Assembly: GCF_038051995.1 (NCBI RefSeq)
Contig: NZ_CP150290.1
Span: 2,532,001 to 2,596,000 of the forward strand
Reading direction: 5' to 3'
Origin: Paenibacillus sp. FSL H8-0537
Lineage (GTDB): Bacteria > Bacillota > Bacilli > Paenibacillales > Paenibacillaceae
DNA: 64,000 bases
Below the pieces are notes generated by a model. The model saw only the letters and a list, made by a program, of their open reading frames with translations. It had not been told where the DNA came from and did not search any database. Position numbers and translations under genes: made by a program. This document shows, one piece after another, positions 25,431 through 34,907 of this stretch. Positions within the stretch are counted from its first letter, which is position 1, and every line of letters starts with the position of its first letter.

Positions 25431-26132
25431 ATGATGAAATGGTACAGCGAAGTCGGCTTGACGCCAGCTGCTTACTGGACGCTGGCTTGGGAACAGGCAG
25501 CCCAAAGCGACTCCCGCGTCAGCAGCGATGCCGAGGAGGAAAGCTACTGGCAGCAGCATGCGCCTGTCTATGATGAACGCAATCCGCTTGCGCCCTATAC
25601 GGCGGAACTGATGGGCAGCGTTATCGCAAGCTTGCGGGCCGACGATGAACTCATTGAAGTGGGGCCTGGAACGGGCGGATTTACGCAGCTGCTTGCTCCA
25701 CATGTCGGCAAGCTTACCGTCGTGGAGCCATCGGCGGCGATGTATGCAATACTAGCAAGAAATTGGGAGCAGTCTGGTTTGGCCCAAGCCGTGCCGGAGG
25801 CGATACGAACGAAGTGGGAAGAGGCATCGGGGCTCACTTGTGATGTGCTGTTCAGCGCCAATGCATTTTACCGGATTCGCGACATGAAGGAGAGCCTTGC
25901 CCAGATGAGCCATGCTGCCGGCAGGCGCGTCTATCTTGTACAGTCGATCGGAGTGCCTTTTGCCCATCCGCTGCGGGCTATGCATGGCGGAAAGCAGCTG
26001 GAACGCAGCCGCGCACAGGTGATTTGCGACATTTTGCAGGAAATGGCGATTTCGCATCAAATGGACACTTTTGCTGTGCAGCGCAAAAGCGGGGCGGTTC
26101 ATAATGTGGCCCTGATATCCTGGGATACATAG
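25431..26132 (+). CDS. Class I SAM-dependent methyltransferase
   Basis: A 233-residue protein with SAM motif I LIEVGPGTGGFTQLLA, the acidic residue after strand 2 in LTVVEPSAAM and motif II in CDVLFSANAFYRI. No membrane segment. AAAGGAG lies ten bases before ATG 25431 (ATG 25434 also possible). It is the last gene before a terminator and only 45 bases after the importer, so it is probably under the same riboswitch. It might modify an imported chelator or corrinoid precursor; substrate unknown. Confidence 0.82.
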   Translation: MMKWYSEVGLTPAAYWTLAWEQAAQSDSRVSSDAEEESYWQQHAPVYDERNPLAPYTAELMGSVIASLRADDELIEVGPGTGGFTQLLAPHVGKLTVVEPSAAMYAILARNWEQSGLAQAVPEAIRTKWEEASGLTCDVLFSANAFYRIRDMKESLAQMSHAAGRRVYLVQSIGVPFAHPLRAMHGGKQLERSRAQVICDILQEMAISHQMDTFAVQRKSGAVHNVALISWDT

Positions 26133-26181
26133 CGGATCAGACCGCGCATTACGTACTGTAAATAAGAGCATGTCTTGTAAG

Positions 26182-26229
26182 AGCAGCAGCATGAAAGCGG
26201 ATATCGCTTGCATCTGCTGCTTTTTGTTT
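26182..26229 (+). terminator. Terminator of the cobalamin-regulated operon
   Basis: AGCAGCAGCATGAAAGCG pairs with CGCTTGCATCTGCTGC around a short loop, followed by TTTTTGTTTT. It ends the transporter/methyltransferase transcript. Confidence 0.85.
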
Positions 26230-26352
26230 TACGTAAATTCATCTATGCCCTTTTGCATCCCAGTACTTGTCGATGCCTTGCCACTCAGAGTATAGTAATA
26301 ACTTATAATGCATGTGCAGGCTCCTAAGTGCTGCGCAAGAAAGGAGCCTGCC

Positions 26353-28173
26353 ATGAAGCTGCAGCGGCTGTACGATCAATACGTCCGAAATAATCTGTTT
26401 ATGAAAATGATTTTGCTGTTCGTATTGATTACGACGGGCACAATCGTCACCTTTGCCTATTTTATGTATGATTTTATGTCGCAATCGATCGTTCGCAATG
26501 AGCTGGAAAATCAGAAAAAAGCGATGGATAGCGTAAACAGCTATATGACCCGCAAATATGATTCCGTCCAGTCCATGATGGTGGATGTATACCGCAATGA
26601 GCCGTTATCGCTGAATTTATCTTATTTTTTGCAAAACCCGTTCGATGACTATATGAAATTCAGGCTCGATCAAAATGTCGATGAAGCGAGTACGAGTCTG
26701 CCGAAAGGGCTGGACTATTTTGACAATAAGCTGGAGGACGATCCGGATATCGAAAATTTGCTGCTGTACAGCTCGAATCGGCAGTTTCTATATGTGTATA
26801 AGAAAAATCATGTCACGAAGCTGATTTCGTCCAACGCCTCACGTTCCTTTATTCCCGATGCGATGGCACAGGAGGACACCCGCGTATCCGTTCCGAATAT
26901 TTGGGTGCGGCGCGCCATTGAGCAGACCGATCCTGAGCTGTACGCCTTTCGGCTCCCGATTAATGACAAGCAGACGCTTAAGGGGCTAGGCCAATTGCTC
27001 GTCTACTTCAAATCGGAAAATATTACGCAGGTGCTGAAAAATTATGAGGGCCAGCTTAAAGGCTACATCGTCGTACTGAACCCAGCCGGAGAGGTGCTGT
27101 TTGATTCCTCGGACACCTATTATGGGCAAGTTTATCCCTATATGGACAAATTGGATACGCTCTATGGAACGGCGATGCTGGAGCAGCAGTCCTATGTCAC
27201 GACGCTGACGCAAAATCAGGCGGGCTTTATCGTCGTCGGTGTAGCGCCGAAGGCGGAGGTCGCGGCAGCGGCCCACGGGCTGAAGCAGATGATTATGCTG
27301 ATCAGCGCGCTGTGCATTGCCGTCGTGCTGCTGGTGCCGACGCTCGCCGTCGTCAATTTTGCCAAACGGACGAAAAAAATTATTCGTTTTATGCGCAAGG
27401 TGGAAAGCGGCGAGCTGACCGCGCGCATCCAGGATGACCGAGGCGACGAGCTGGGGCAAATTTCGCGAAGCTTTAATGATATGCTCGATGAGCTGAGCCG
27501 CCATATCGACACGGTATACAAGGCGGAAATCAAGCAGAAGCATACGGAGCTTGCGGCTTTGCAGGCGCGGGTCAATCCGCATTTTCTATACAATACGCTG
27601 GAGGTTATTCGCATGCGGGCCGTCTCGCAAGGGGCGAAGGATGTGGGAGAGATGATTTACAGCCTGTCGGTGCTGTTCAAAAGCTTTGTGCAGCCCAAGG
27701 GGAGCAATACGTTAAAGGATGAGCTGGAAACGGCGCGCCTTTATTTAGAGCTGTTTCGCATCCGCTATAAGGACAGGCTCTCCTTTGCTATCAGCTGTGA
27801 GGAAGGGCTTGGCGACAAACAGGTGATGCGGATGGCGCTCCAGCCGCTAATTGAAAATTATGTGGTGCATGGCTTGCGGCCCCGCAGCATGGACAACGAA
27901 GTTCAAGTGGACGTGCGGCGCAAGGATGAGCGGATTTGGGTGACGATAGCCGATAACGGCAGCGGTATCAGCAGCAAGCAGCTGGAAGAAATCCGGCAAA
28001 GGCTGGCACTGCCAGAGGAGGCTGGAGGTGACTCCTTCGGGCTTAGAAGCGTGCATGAGCGGCTGCAATTGCTATATGGAAGCGAATATGGGCTCGATAT
28101 CGACAGCAAAGAGGGTGAGGGGACGACGGTCATGCTGTCCTTTCCCTATGACAAGGAGGCAGAGCATGTATAG
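26353..28173 (+). CDS. Sensor histidine kinase, YesM family
   Basis: A 606-residue kinase with membrane segments near residues 18-40 and 318-340 flanking a large extracellular sensor, then HAMP (about 345-395). The phospho-acceptor region ALQARVNPHFLYNTLE places His410 in the PHFLYN motif of LytS/YesM-type kinases. ATP site blocks include QPLIENYVVHG, DNGSG and EGTTVMLSFP. ATG 26353 has AAGGAG seven bases upstream. It overlaps the response regulator by eight bases. The target is probably the adjacent sugar importer and mannosidase operon, as usual for this kinase family. Confidence 0.94.
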   Translation: MKLQRLYDQYVRNNLFMKMILLFVLITTGTIVTFAYFMYDFMSQSIVRNELENQKKAMDSVNSYMTRKYDSVQSMMVDVYRNEPLSLNLSYFLQNPFDDYMKFRLDQNVDEASTSLPKGLDYFDNKLEDDPDIENLLLYSSNRQFLYVYKKNHVTKLISSNASRSFIPDAMAQEDTRVSVPNIWVRRAIEQTDPELYAFRLPINDKQTLKGLGQLLVYFKSENITQVLKNYEGQLKGYIVVLNPAGEVLFDSSDTYYGQVYPYMDKLDTLYGTAMLEQQSYVTTLTQNQAGFIVVGVAPKAEVAAAAHGLKQMIMLISALCIAVVLLVPTLAVVNFAKRTKKIIRFMRKVESGELTARIQDDRGDELGQISRSFNDMLDELSRHIDTVYKAEIKQKHTELAALQARVNPHFLYNTLEVIRMRAVSQGAKDVGEMIYSLSVLFKSFVQPKGSNTLKDELETARLYLELFRIRYKDRLSFAISCEEGLGDKQVMRMALQPLIENYVVHGLRPRSMDNEVQVDVRRKDERIWVTIADNGSGISSKQLEEIRQRLALPEEAGGDSFGLRSVHERLQLLYGSEYGLDIDSKEGEGTTVMLSFPYDKEAEHV

Positions 28174-29692
28174 AGTATTCATCGTGGATGATGAGCCATT
28201 CATTATTGATGGACTATATGACATTATTGACTGGTCGGCCTTTGGCCTGGAAATCGTCGGAAGCGCGGAAAATGGCCAAGAAGCGCTGGCAGCTTTGATG
28301 GATTTGCCTGCAGATATATTATTGACCGATATTTCGATGCCGACGATGGATGGGCTCACTCTTATTCGGGAAGCGCGCAAATTCCGCCCAGACCTGAAAG
28401 TGATTATCCTAAGCGGCTATAACGAATTTAATTATATAAAAGAGGGCCTGAGGCTTGGCGTTGAAAACTATTTGCTCAAGCCGATTAATCTCGACGAGCT
28501 GCAGGAAACGCTCGCGGGCACGATTGACAAGCTGAATGCCAGCAAAGCGGACCGGCTGTTCAGTGAATACGATATTCGTATTTTGCGTGATAATATATTG
28601 TACCGCTGGCTGACAGGACGCATTGCACCCAGTGAGCTGCAGGAGCGAATGGAGCTGCTGCAGCTAAGTCTCGACCGACCGTATGTCGTTACCGCTGTAG
28701 TACGTACGGATGAGCCGGCATCACCGGCCTATGAGGCTGCTCAGCGATTGGCTGTGCAAGATTCGTCGATGCTGCCGTTTGTCGATATTGATGGCGATTT
28801 GGTCATCGTATTTATGCTCGATGAGCCTGAGGAGGGCAAGCGTGAGGCGATAGAAAAGCTGCGCAGCATGCAGCCGAAGCTGACGAGGAGCGCCATGCGG
28901 CTCTCCATCGGAAGCGCCGAGCCAATGGGGGAAGCAGCGCCGCGCAGCTACGCGAATGCAAAGAAAGCGCAGGAATATTTTCTGCTGTATGATGACCCCG
29001 AAATATTGGATTACGATTTGCTTGTGCAGGCAGGGACGCCAGGGACGGCAAATGAGGCTGCTGCACCGCTCGATTGGCCCTCCTTTGCGAGGCTGATTAA
29101 AGCGAGGGAAATAGAGAAGCTGCATGAAGCGATTGAGGCGGAGTTCGAGCGCTGCCACGCTAGGGAAGGTATTACGCCCGCTTTTATACAAAGTATGGCC
29201 ATTGAGCTGATGATTCGCTTTAAGATGGAGCTGAGGGAGATTAAGCAGACCGATCAACCGGAGCTGTATGAGGCGGGCTTCGCCAAAATTATGCAGCTTG
29301 CTTCGATTGACGGGCTGATGGCGGTTGTGAAGGAAGCAGCAGCCTTGACGGTGGAATCGCTGCTGAGGGATGTGAAAAGCCCGGTCATTCAATTGGTGCT
29401 GACTGAGGTGCATGAGCATTATGCACAGCCATTGTCGCTTAAGCTGCTGAGCCAGCAATATAATATTCATCCGGTTTACCTCGGCCATCTGTTCCAGAAG
29501 GAGACGAATGAAACCTTCACCGAATATATAAATAAATACCGCATCGGCAAAGCACAGCAGCTGTTGAAGGAGACGCAGCTCAAGGTGCAGGAAATTGCGG
29601 CAACCGTCGGCTACTGGGAGACAGGCTATTTCTACAAACAATTTAAGAAATACGTCGGAATTTCCCCGACTGAATACAAGGGACTACTCTAA
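28166..29692 (+). CDS. Response regulator with AraC-type DNA-binding domain, YesN family
   Basis: A 508-residue protein with receiver domain RVFIVDDEPF and phospho-acceptor Asp55 in LLTDISMP; Lys in YLLKPIN is also present. The long middle part is the usual variable linker. The C-terminal AraC pair of helix-turn-helices spans LKLLSQQYNIHPVYLGHLFQ to VGYWETGYFYKQFKKYVG. Start ATG 28166 follows AAGGAGG and overlaps the kinase gene. Expected to activate the following ABC importer and glycosidase genes in response to extracellular glycans. Confidence 0.94.
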   Translation: MYRVFIVDDEPFIIDGLYDIIDWSAFGLEIVGSAENGQEALAALMDLPADILLTDISMPTMDGLTLIREARKFRPDLKVIILSGYNEFNYIKEGLRLGVENYLLKPINLDELQETLAGTIDKLNASKADRLFSEYDIRILRDNILYRWLTGRIAPSELQERMELLQLSLDRPYVVTAVVRTDEPASPAYEAAQRLAVQDSSMLPFVDIDGDLVIVFMLDEPEEGKREAIEKLRSMQPKLTRSAMRLSIGSAEPMGEAAPRSYANAKKAQEYFLLYDDPEILDYDLLVQAGTPGTANEAAAPLDWPSFARLIKAREIEKLHEAIEAEFERCHAREGITPAFIQSMAIELMIRFKMELREIKQTDQPELYEAGFAKIMQLASIDGLMAVVKEAAALTVESLLRDVKSPVIQLVLTEVHEHYAQPLSLKLLSQQYNIHPVYLGHLFQKETNETFTEYINKYRIGKAQQLLKETQLKVQEIAATVGYWETGYFYKQFKKYVGISPTEYKGLL

Positions 29693-29716
29693 TCGCAGGA
29701 TGGAGTAGTTTTTTTC
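29683..29716 (+). terminator. Terminator after the two-component system
   Basis: ACTACTC (29683-29689) pairs with GAGTAGT (29703-29709) and is followed by a run of T to 29716. The stem begins inside the last codons of the response regulator. It isolates the regulators from the structural genes. Confidence 0.75.
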
Positions 29717-29819
29717 TTTAATTTGTACATCATACCTTTAGTTTGTGGTCTATATGAAAATTGCCGTATCCGTTAATTTAAAACATAGAGTACAGAACAT
29801 AGATTGGGGAGGAAACAAA

Positions 29820-31295
29820 ATGAGTAACAAGAGAAAAAGATTTATGCCTCTGCTTGCCTTGCTGATGGTTGCATCGCTTGTGCTTGGCGCTTGTGGAAGT
29901 AAAAACGAAAGCGGCGGTGAAGTGGGAACAGCCGAAAAGCCGGTTGAGCTCATCTGGTACACCATTGGTACACCGCAAAAAGATGTAGATAAAGTTATGG
30001 CCGAAGTGAGCAAATACACGGCTGAGAAAATTGGCGTTACGATTAAAATGAACATGGTGGACTGGGGCGATTATGCTCAGAAGCTGCAAGTTATGACAGC
30101 ATCCGGTGACCCGGTTGACATTATGTTTACAGCGTCATGGGCATTCGATTACGTGCAAAATGCAAGAAAAGGCGCTTTCCTGCAAATCGATGATTTGTTG
30201 AAGGAGAAAGGCCAAGGCATCGTTAGCGCACTGGACCCGGCTTTCCTAGAAGGCTCCAAGGTCGATGGCCACAACTACGGTATCCCAGCTAATAAAGAAT
30301 TGCCAGCACAAGAGGTATGGCGCTTCAACAAACAGCTGCTCGACAAGTACAACCTGGACATGTCTGGCGTATACACGCTAGAGAGCCTGGAGCCGCTATT
30401 GAAAACGATTAAAGAAAATGAGCCGGACGTATACGCACTTGCGGTGGACAAAAACCAAATGCCGTATGTGAAATACGACTACATTATTGAGAAGCTGCCA
30501 ATGGCGGTTGCGCTGGATACGACAGATTACAAAATCGTAAACGTGCTCGACACGCCAGAGATGAAGCAAATTCTCGGCACGATGCACAAATATTACAAAG
30601 CAGGCTACATTCCGACGGAAGCCGCAACAATGGATTCCATGACAGATGCGCAAACGACGGGCAAATGGTTTGCAGACCGTGCGACCTCGCAGCCGTTCGC
30701 GGACAATCTGTGGTCGGCGAGCTACGGCTACCCGGTTGTATCGACGCCAGCGAGCGATGCGCTCATTTACAACTGGTCGGTTATGGGCTCGATGCAGGCC
30801 ATTTCCGCTAACTCCGCTTACCCAGAAAAAGCGATGGAGTTTCTGAACCTGCTTAATACGGACCCTGTTCTGCGCAATATGATCGATTCCGGTATTGAAG
30901 ATGTGCATTACAAAAAAGTGAGCGACACCGTCATGGAAAATCTCGACGAGTCGAAAAACTACGATATGCCAACCTTCTCGCTCGGCAATCTGATGATTAC
31001 GTATTTGAATACGACAGACCCGACGAACAAATGGGAAGAATTCAAGAAATTTAATGATGCGGGTACAGTAGCCCCGCTGTTGGGCTTCAACTTTGATACA
31101 TCGAAAGTGACAACAGAAATTGCTTCCGTACAAAACGTGAAAGAAGAGTACTGGGCAGCTCTAATGACCGGTACAGTTGACCCTGAAGTTTATTTGCCGC
31201 GTGCCAATGAGAAGTTTAAAGCGGCAGGCCTGGATAAAATTATTGTGGAAGCGCAGCGCCAGCTTGATGAGTGGAGAGCCGCGAACGGCAAGTAA
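29820..31295 (+). CDS. Sugar ABC transporter binding lipoprotein, LplA-like with DUF3502-type C-terminus
   Basis: A 491-residue lipoprotein; the signal peptide ends LVLGAC (Cys25). The body is a family 1 binding protein with the C-terminal half typical of Paenibacillus LplA-like proteins with DUF3502. GGGGAGGAAAC gives a strong ribosome site for ATG 29820; the longer frame from 29745 has none. It heads an operon of two permeases and three glycosidases acting on alpha-mannosides, so manno-oligosaccharides or N-glycan fragments are the likely ligand. A strong hairpin follows the stop. No ATPase is encoded nearby, as usual for this type, which share MsmX-like ATPases. Confidence 0.9.
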   Translation: MSNKRKRFMPLLALLMVASLVLGACGSKNESGGEVGTAEKPVELIWYTIGTPQKDVDKVMAEVSKYTAEKIGVTIKMNMVDWGDYAQKLQVMTASGDPVDIMFTASWAFDYVQNARKGAFLQIDDLLKEKGQGIVSALDPAFLEGSKVDGHNYGIPANKELPAQEVWRFNKQLLDKYNLDMSGVYTLESLEPLLKTIKENEPDVYALAVDKNQMPYVKYDYIIEKLPMAVALDTTDYKIVNVLDTPEMKQILGTMHKYYKAGYIPTEAATMDSMTDAQTTGKWFADRATSQPFADNLWSASYGYPVVSTPASDALIYNWSVMGSMQAISANSAYPEKAMEFLNLLNTDPVLRNMIDSGIEDVHYKKVSDTVMENLDESKNYDMPTFSLGNLMITYLNTTDPTNKWEEFKKFNDAGTVAPLLGFNFDTSKVTTEIASVQNVKEEYWAALMTGTVDPEVYLPRANEKFKAAGLDKIIVEAQRQLDEWRAANGK

Positions 31296-31299
31296 AGCG

Positions 31300-31340
31300 G
31301 AAGGCGTGGGGCGAATGGATCGTATTCGCTTCATGCCTTC
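31300..31340 (+). other. Stable hairpin between binding-protein and permease genes
   Basis: GAAGGC (31300-31305) with CGAAT (31312-31316) pairs with ATTCG (31324-31328) and GCCTTC (31335-31340). No T-run follows. Hairpins here usually stabilise the upstream message so the binding protein is made in excess over the permeases. Confidence 0.55.
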
Positions 31341-31373
31341 TCTCATTAATCCGACTGCGAAGAGGTGAAGAAA

Positions 31374-32312
31374 GTGGGAGCTATAGGACGTTTTTTCAAG
31401 GATATGAACAAAAATACCGCCATGCTGCTAATGGTGCTTCCAGCTACAGCCTGGTTTATACTATTTTCCTACCTGCCGATGGCGGGCATGATTATTGCCT
31501 TCAAGGAATACCGCTACAGCCGCAATGGCTTTCTAGCCAGCATTATTGATAGCAAATGGGTAGGCTTTCAAAACTTCAAGTTTCTGTTCAGTACGAATGA
31601 TGCCTACATCATTACCCGCAATACGGTGCTGTACAATGTCGTGTTTATTGTACTGGGCCTTGTCATTGCGGTAGCGATGGCGATTATGCTTGCTGAAATT
31701 ACGAATAAGCGGCTCGCTAAGCTTTATCAAACGGGCATGTTTTTGCCTTATTTTCTATCGTGGGTTATCGTGGGCTACTTCGTCTACAGCTTTCTGAGCT
31801 TGGATAGAGGCGTGTTCAACCAAATCGCCGAGATGCTGGGCATGGACCCGGTCAACTGGTATTCGAGCCCGGGTTATTGGCCGGTTATGATTGTCGTCGT
31901 TTTCCTATGGAAATCGGTCGGCTATAACAGCGTCATCTATTTGGCCGCTATTATGGGGATCGACAAGTCGCTTTATGAAGCGGCGATGATTGACGGGGCC
32001 AACAAATGGCAGCAAATTCGCAATGTAACGCTTCCGATGCTGATGCCGCTCATGACGATTCTGACGCTGCTGGCGATCGGGAAAATTTTCTATGCCGATT
32101 TTGGCCTCTTCTTCCAAGTACCGCGCGATTCGGGTACGCTCTACAGCGTAACGAACGTTATCGACACTTATGTTTACCGCGGGCTTAAGTCCACGGGTGA
32201 GATCGGCATGACAACGGCTGCGGGCTTGTACCAGTCGATTATCGGCTTCATTCTTGTTATTACATCCAATGGCATCGTGCGCAAGTTTAATAAAGACAAC
32301 GCATTGTTTTAG
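31374..32312 (+). CDS. Sugar ABC transporter permease, LplB type
   Basis: A 312-residue protein with six membrane segments. VLPATAWFILFSYLPMAGM is the first segment of LplB/YtcP-type permeases, and EAAMIDGANKWQQIRNVTLP is the EAA coupling loop. GTG 31374 is preferred over GTG 31365 because AGAGGTG (31361-31367) is its ribosome site. It partners with the next permease. Confidence 0.93.
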   Translation: MGAIGRFFKDMNKNTAMLLMVLPATAWFILFSYLPMAGMIIAFKEYRYSRNGFLASIIDSKWVGFQNFKFLFSTNDAYIITRNTVLYNVVFIVLGLVIAVAMAIMLAEITNKRLAKLYQTGMFLPYFLSWVIVGYFVYSFLSLDRGVFNQIAEMLGMDPVNWYSSPGYWPVMIVVVFLWKSVGYNSVIYLAAIMGIDKSLYEAAMIDGANKWQQIRNVTLPMLMPLMTILTLLAIGKIFYADFGLFFQVPRDSGTLYSVTNVIDTYVYRGLKSTGEIGMTTAAGLYQSIIGFILVITSNGIVRKFNKDNALF

Positions 32313-32383
32313 GATGGATGTCAGCAACCTTGCTTATTGAATTTTCTAGGAACAGAAGTCCAAAACAAAAGGGGGAAACGGCT

Positions 32384-33301
32384 GTGTCTGTTGGAACGAT
32401 TAAGAGCCGTGATTTTCATAAGCTCTCGCCAGCGTGGAATTTTATTTTTCATGCCGTGGCCGGCATTTTTGCCTTGTTATGCGTATTTCCTTTCCTGTTC
32501 GTGACGATTATTTCCTTCACGGATGAGGCGACGCTGGCCAGCAATGGTTATCAAATTATTCCGGAAAAATGGAGTGTGGAGGCTTACCGCTATTTATTCA
32601 AGGCAGGCGACCAACTGCTCCGCTCCTATGGCGTGACGATTACGATTACAATTGTAGGCACGATTATCGGTGTCGTATGCTCCGCATTGTTCGCTTATGC
32701 GATATCGCGGCGCAACTTTAAGTATCGCAACTTTTTCGCCTTTTTTGCCTTTTTCACGATGCTGTTCAATGGTGGCCTCGTACCTACTTATATCGTTATG
32801 ACGCAGCTGCTGGGGCTGAAGGATTCCTTATGGGCACTCATTTTGCCGCTAGCAGTTAATGCCTTTTACATTATGATCCTGCGGACATTTTTCTCGACGA
32901 TGGTGCCGGATGCCATTATTGAATCAGGCAAAATCGACGGCGCCGGAGAGTTCGGCATCTTCTTCCGCCTTGTACTGCCTTTGTCGCTGCCAGGTCTTGC
33001 TACCATTGCTCTGTTCTGTACGCTCGGCTACTGGAATGACTGGTTCAATGCGCTCTTGTATATTGATTCGCCTAATTTGGTGCCGCTGCAATCGATGCTG
33101 ATGCGGATCGAAAACAGCATGCAGTTTATTATGAAAAATTCACAAAACGCTTCGCTAAGCGTAGGCGTTCTGCAATCGATGCCGCAGGATACGTCGCGGA
33201 TGGCGATGGTTGTGCTGGCAACCGGCCCGATCGTGTTCGCATATCCGTTTTTCCAACGTTATTTCATTCAAGGTCTGACGGTAGGCGCTGTTAAAGAATA
33301 A
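32384..33301 (+). CDS. Sugar ABC transporter permease, LplC type
   Basis: A 305-residue protein with six membrane segments. ALLCVFPFLFVTIISFTDE is the first segment, and IIESGKIDGAGEFGIFFRLV is the EAA loop; the C-terminus FFQRYFIQGLTVGAVKE is characteristic of LplC-type carbohydrate permeases. GTG 32384 follows AAAGGGGGAAA. It completes the importer; a fold-back repeat separates it from the mannosidase genes. Confidence 0.93.
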   Translation: MSVGTIKSRDFHKLSPAWNFIFHAVAGIFALLCVFPFLFVTIISFTDEATLASNGYQIIPEKWSVEAYRYLFKAGDQLLRSYGVTITITIVGTIIGVVCSALFAYAISRRNFKYRNFFAFFAFFTMLFNGGLVPTYIVMTQLLGLKDSLWALILPLAVNAFYIMILRTFFSTMVPDAIIESGKIDGAGEFGIFFRLVLPLSLPGLATIALFCTLGYWNDWFNALLYIDSPNLVPLQSMLMRIENSMQFIMKNSQNASLSVGVLQSMPQDTSRMAMVVLATGPIVFAYPFFQRYFIQGLTVGAVKE

Positions 33302-33336
33302 ATGCTTCGCTTGAAAAGTTTAGAAATATAAATAGG

Positions 33337-33549
33337 CTATATAAGTTGAACTGAAGGAAGCAATGTGGCAGGAGGAAACGGAGAGAAAGGTTGGAACTGG
33401 AGAGAGCGATAGCGTCCGCCTTTGTTTTCTTATTTCAACCTCAAAGAGGGATAATGAAAGAAATCAGAAAACAACAGCGGCCGGAAGTCCAACCTTTCTC
33501 GCAGTGACGACCGTCGCCATCATGCTTATCAATCGTTCAACTTATATAG
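33337..33549. repeat. Fold-back (MITE-like) element with roughly 95-base inverted arms
   Basis: The ends are CTATATAAGTTGAAC (33337-33351) and its inverted copy GTTCAACTTATATAG (33535-33549). Inside, GAGAAAGGTTGGA (33383-33395) is matched by TCCAACCTTTCTC (33488-33500), and TTGTTTTCT by AGAAAACAA nearer the centre. The whole ~213-base unit is one imperfect palindrome with no convincing gene, sitting between the permease and GH125 genes. It resembles a non-autonomous mobile repeat. Confidence 0.75.
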
Positions 33550-33587
33550 TCTAAAATAGATAAATAGTCAAAGGAGCTACACCCACT

Positions 33588-34907
33588 ATGGAACAATTCA
33601 GATTGCCAAAAATCCCGCTGCCAGAGCTTGCTCTGCCGCAAGCGGTTCAGCAGGTATTAGATGAAGCAGAGCAGAAGCTGGCGCACCGCCCGAAGCTGCT
33701 TCAGCTGTTCAAAAACTGTTTCCCGAACACACTGGAAACGACGACGAAAAAAATGGACGATGGCACAACCTTCATCATAACAGGGGATATTCCCGCGATG
33801 TGGCTGCGCGACTCGGTTGAGCAGGTCATTCATTATGTGCCGCTGGCGAAAAATGATGCAGACTTGCAGCGTATCATTAGCGGCTTAATCAAGCGCCATA
33901 TGGCCAACATCCAAATTGATCCTTATGCGAACGCCTTTAATGAATCGGCCAATGATTGGCACTGGAACACGACGGATGAGACGGATATGTCGCCGTGGGT
34001 ATGGGAGCGCAAGTTTGAGCTGGATTCGATCTGCTTCTCGATGCGCCTTGCTTATGCGTATTGGAAAGAGACGGAGCTGACCGATATTTTTGACTCCGGC
34101 TTTAAGGCAGCGATGCGCCGTATCGTGGAGCTTTGGAAAACCGAGCAGCGCCACTTCGAGCTTTCCCCTTACCGTTTTGTAAGGGACAACGGCATTCCTA
34201 CCGATTCACTGCGCAATAGCGGAATGGGTATGCCGGTAAATTATACCGGAATGATCTGGTCGGGCTTCCGTCCGAGCGATGACGCTTGCGACTTTCATTA
34301 CAACATTCCAGCGAATATGTTCGCGGTTGTAACGCTGCGGCAGATGAGAGAAATGGCCGAGTGGGTATTCCGCGATATGGATTTTGTGAAGGAGCTTAAG
34401 CAGCTGGAAGATGATGTGGAGCATGGCATTCAGCTGTATGGCATATACCGTCACCCAGAATTTGGCCCTATTTATGCTTATGAGACGGACGGCTTCGGCA
34501 ACTATTGCTTGATGGATGACGCAGGCACGCCGGGCTTGCTCTCCATTACTTATTTGGGCTATACGACTGCTGACGATCCGATTTACCAGAATACGCGCAA
34601 ATTCGCGCTTAGCAAGGAAAATCCTTTTTATTATGAAGGAAAAATCGCCAAAGGCATCGGAAGCCCGCATACGCCGCCAGGCTATATTTGGCATATGGCG
34701 CTTTCGATGCAGGGCATTACCGCGAATAACGATGAAGAGAAGCTGGCCATGATTGCCATGCTGGAAGCGACTGATGCCGATACCGGCTTTATGCATGAAG
34801 GCTTCCATTCGGATGATCCAGCCATCTTTACGCGAAAATGGTTTGCTTGGTCGAACAGCTTGTTCTCGCAGCTCGTTTATCGGGCGATGAAGGATGGACT
34901 GCTATGA
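33588..34907 (+). CDS. Exo-alpha-1,6-mannosidase, glycoside hydrolase family 125
   Basis: A 439-residue enzyme with GDIPAMWLRDSVEQV, NIQIDPYANAFNE and the WERKFELDSICF block that mark GH125, an (alpha/alpha)6-barrel family of inverting exo-alpha-1,6-mannosidases. No signal peptide, so it should trim imported manno-oligosaccharides in the cytoplasm. AAAGGAG precedes ATG 33588. It overlaps the next gene by four bases. With GH38 two genes downstream it indicates breakdown of alpha-1,6-branched mannose structures such as N-glycan cores or yeast mannan. Confidence 0.94.
   Translation: MEQFRLPKIPLPELALPQAVQQVLDEAEQKLAHRPKLLQLFKNCFPNTLETTTKKMDDGTTFIITGDIPAMWLRDSVEQVIHYVPLAKNDADLQRIISGLIKRHMANIQIDPYANAFNESANDWHWNTTDETDMSPWVWERKFELDSICFSMRLAYAYWKETELTDIFDSGFKAAMRRIVELWKTEQRHFELSPYRFVRDNGIPTDSLRNSGMGMPVNYTGMIWSGFRPSDDACDFHYNIPANMFAVVTLRQMREMAEWVFRDMDFVKELKQLEDDVEHGIQLYGIYRHPEFGPIYAYETDGFGNYCLMDDAGTPGLLSITYLGYTTADDPIYQNTRKFALSKENPFYYEGKIAKGIGSPHTPPGYIWHMALSMQGITANNDEEKLAMIAMLEATDADTGFMHEGFHSDDPAIFTRKWFAWSNSLFSQLVYRAMKDGLL

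Noticed and set aside
33363..33554. 63-residue open frame in the permease-GH125 gap
   Set aside because: It runs through the fold-back element, and no family is recognisable; treated as repeat DNA.
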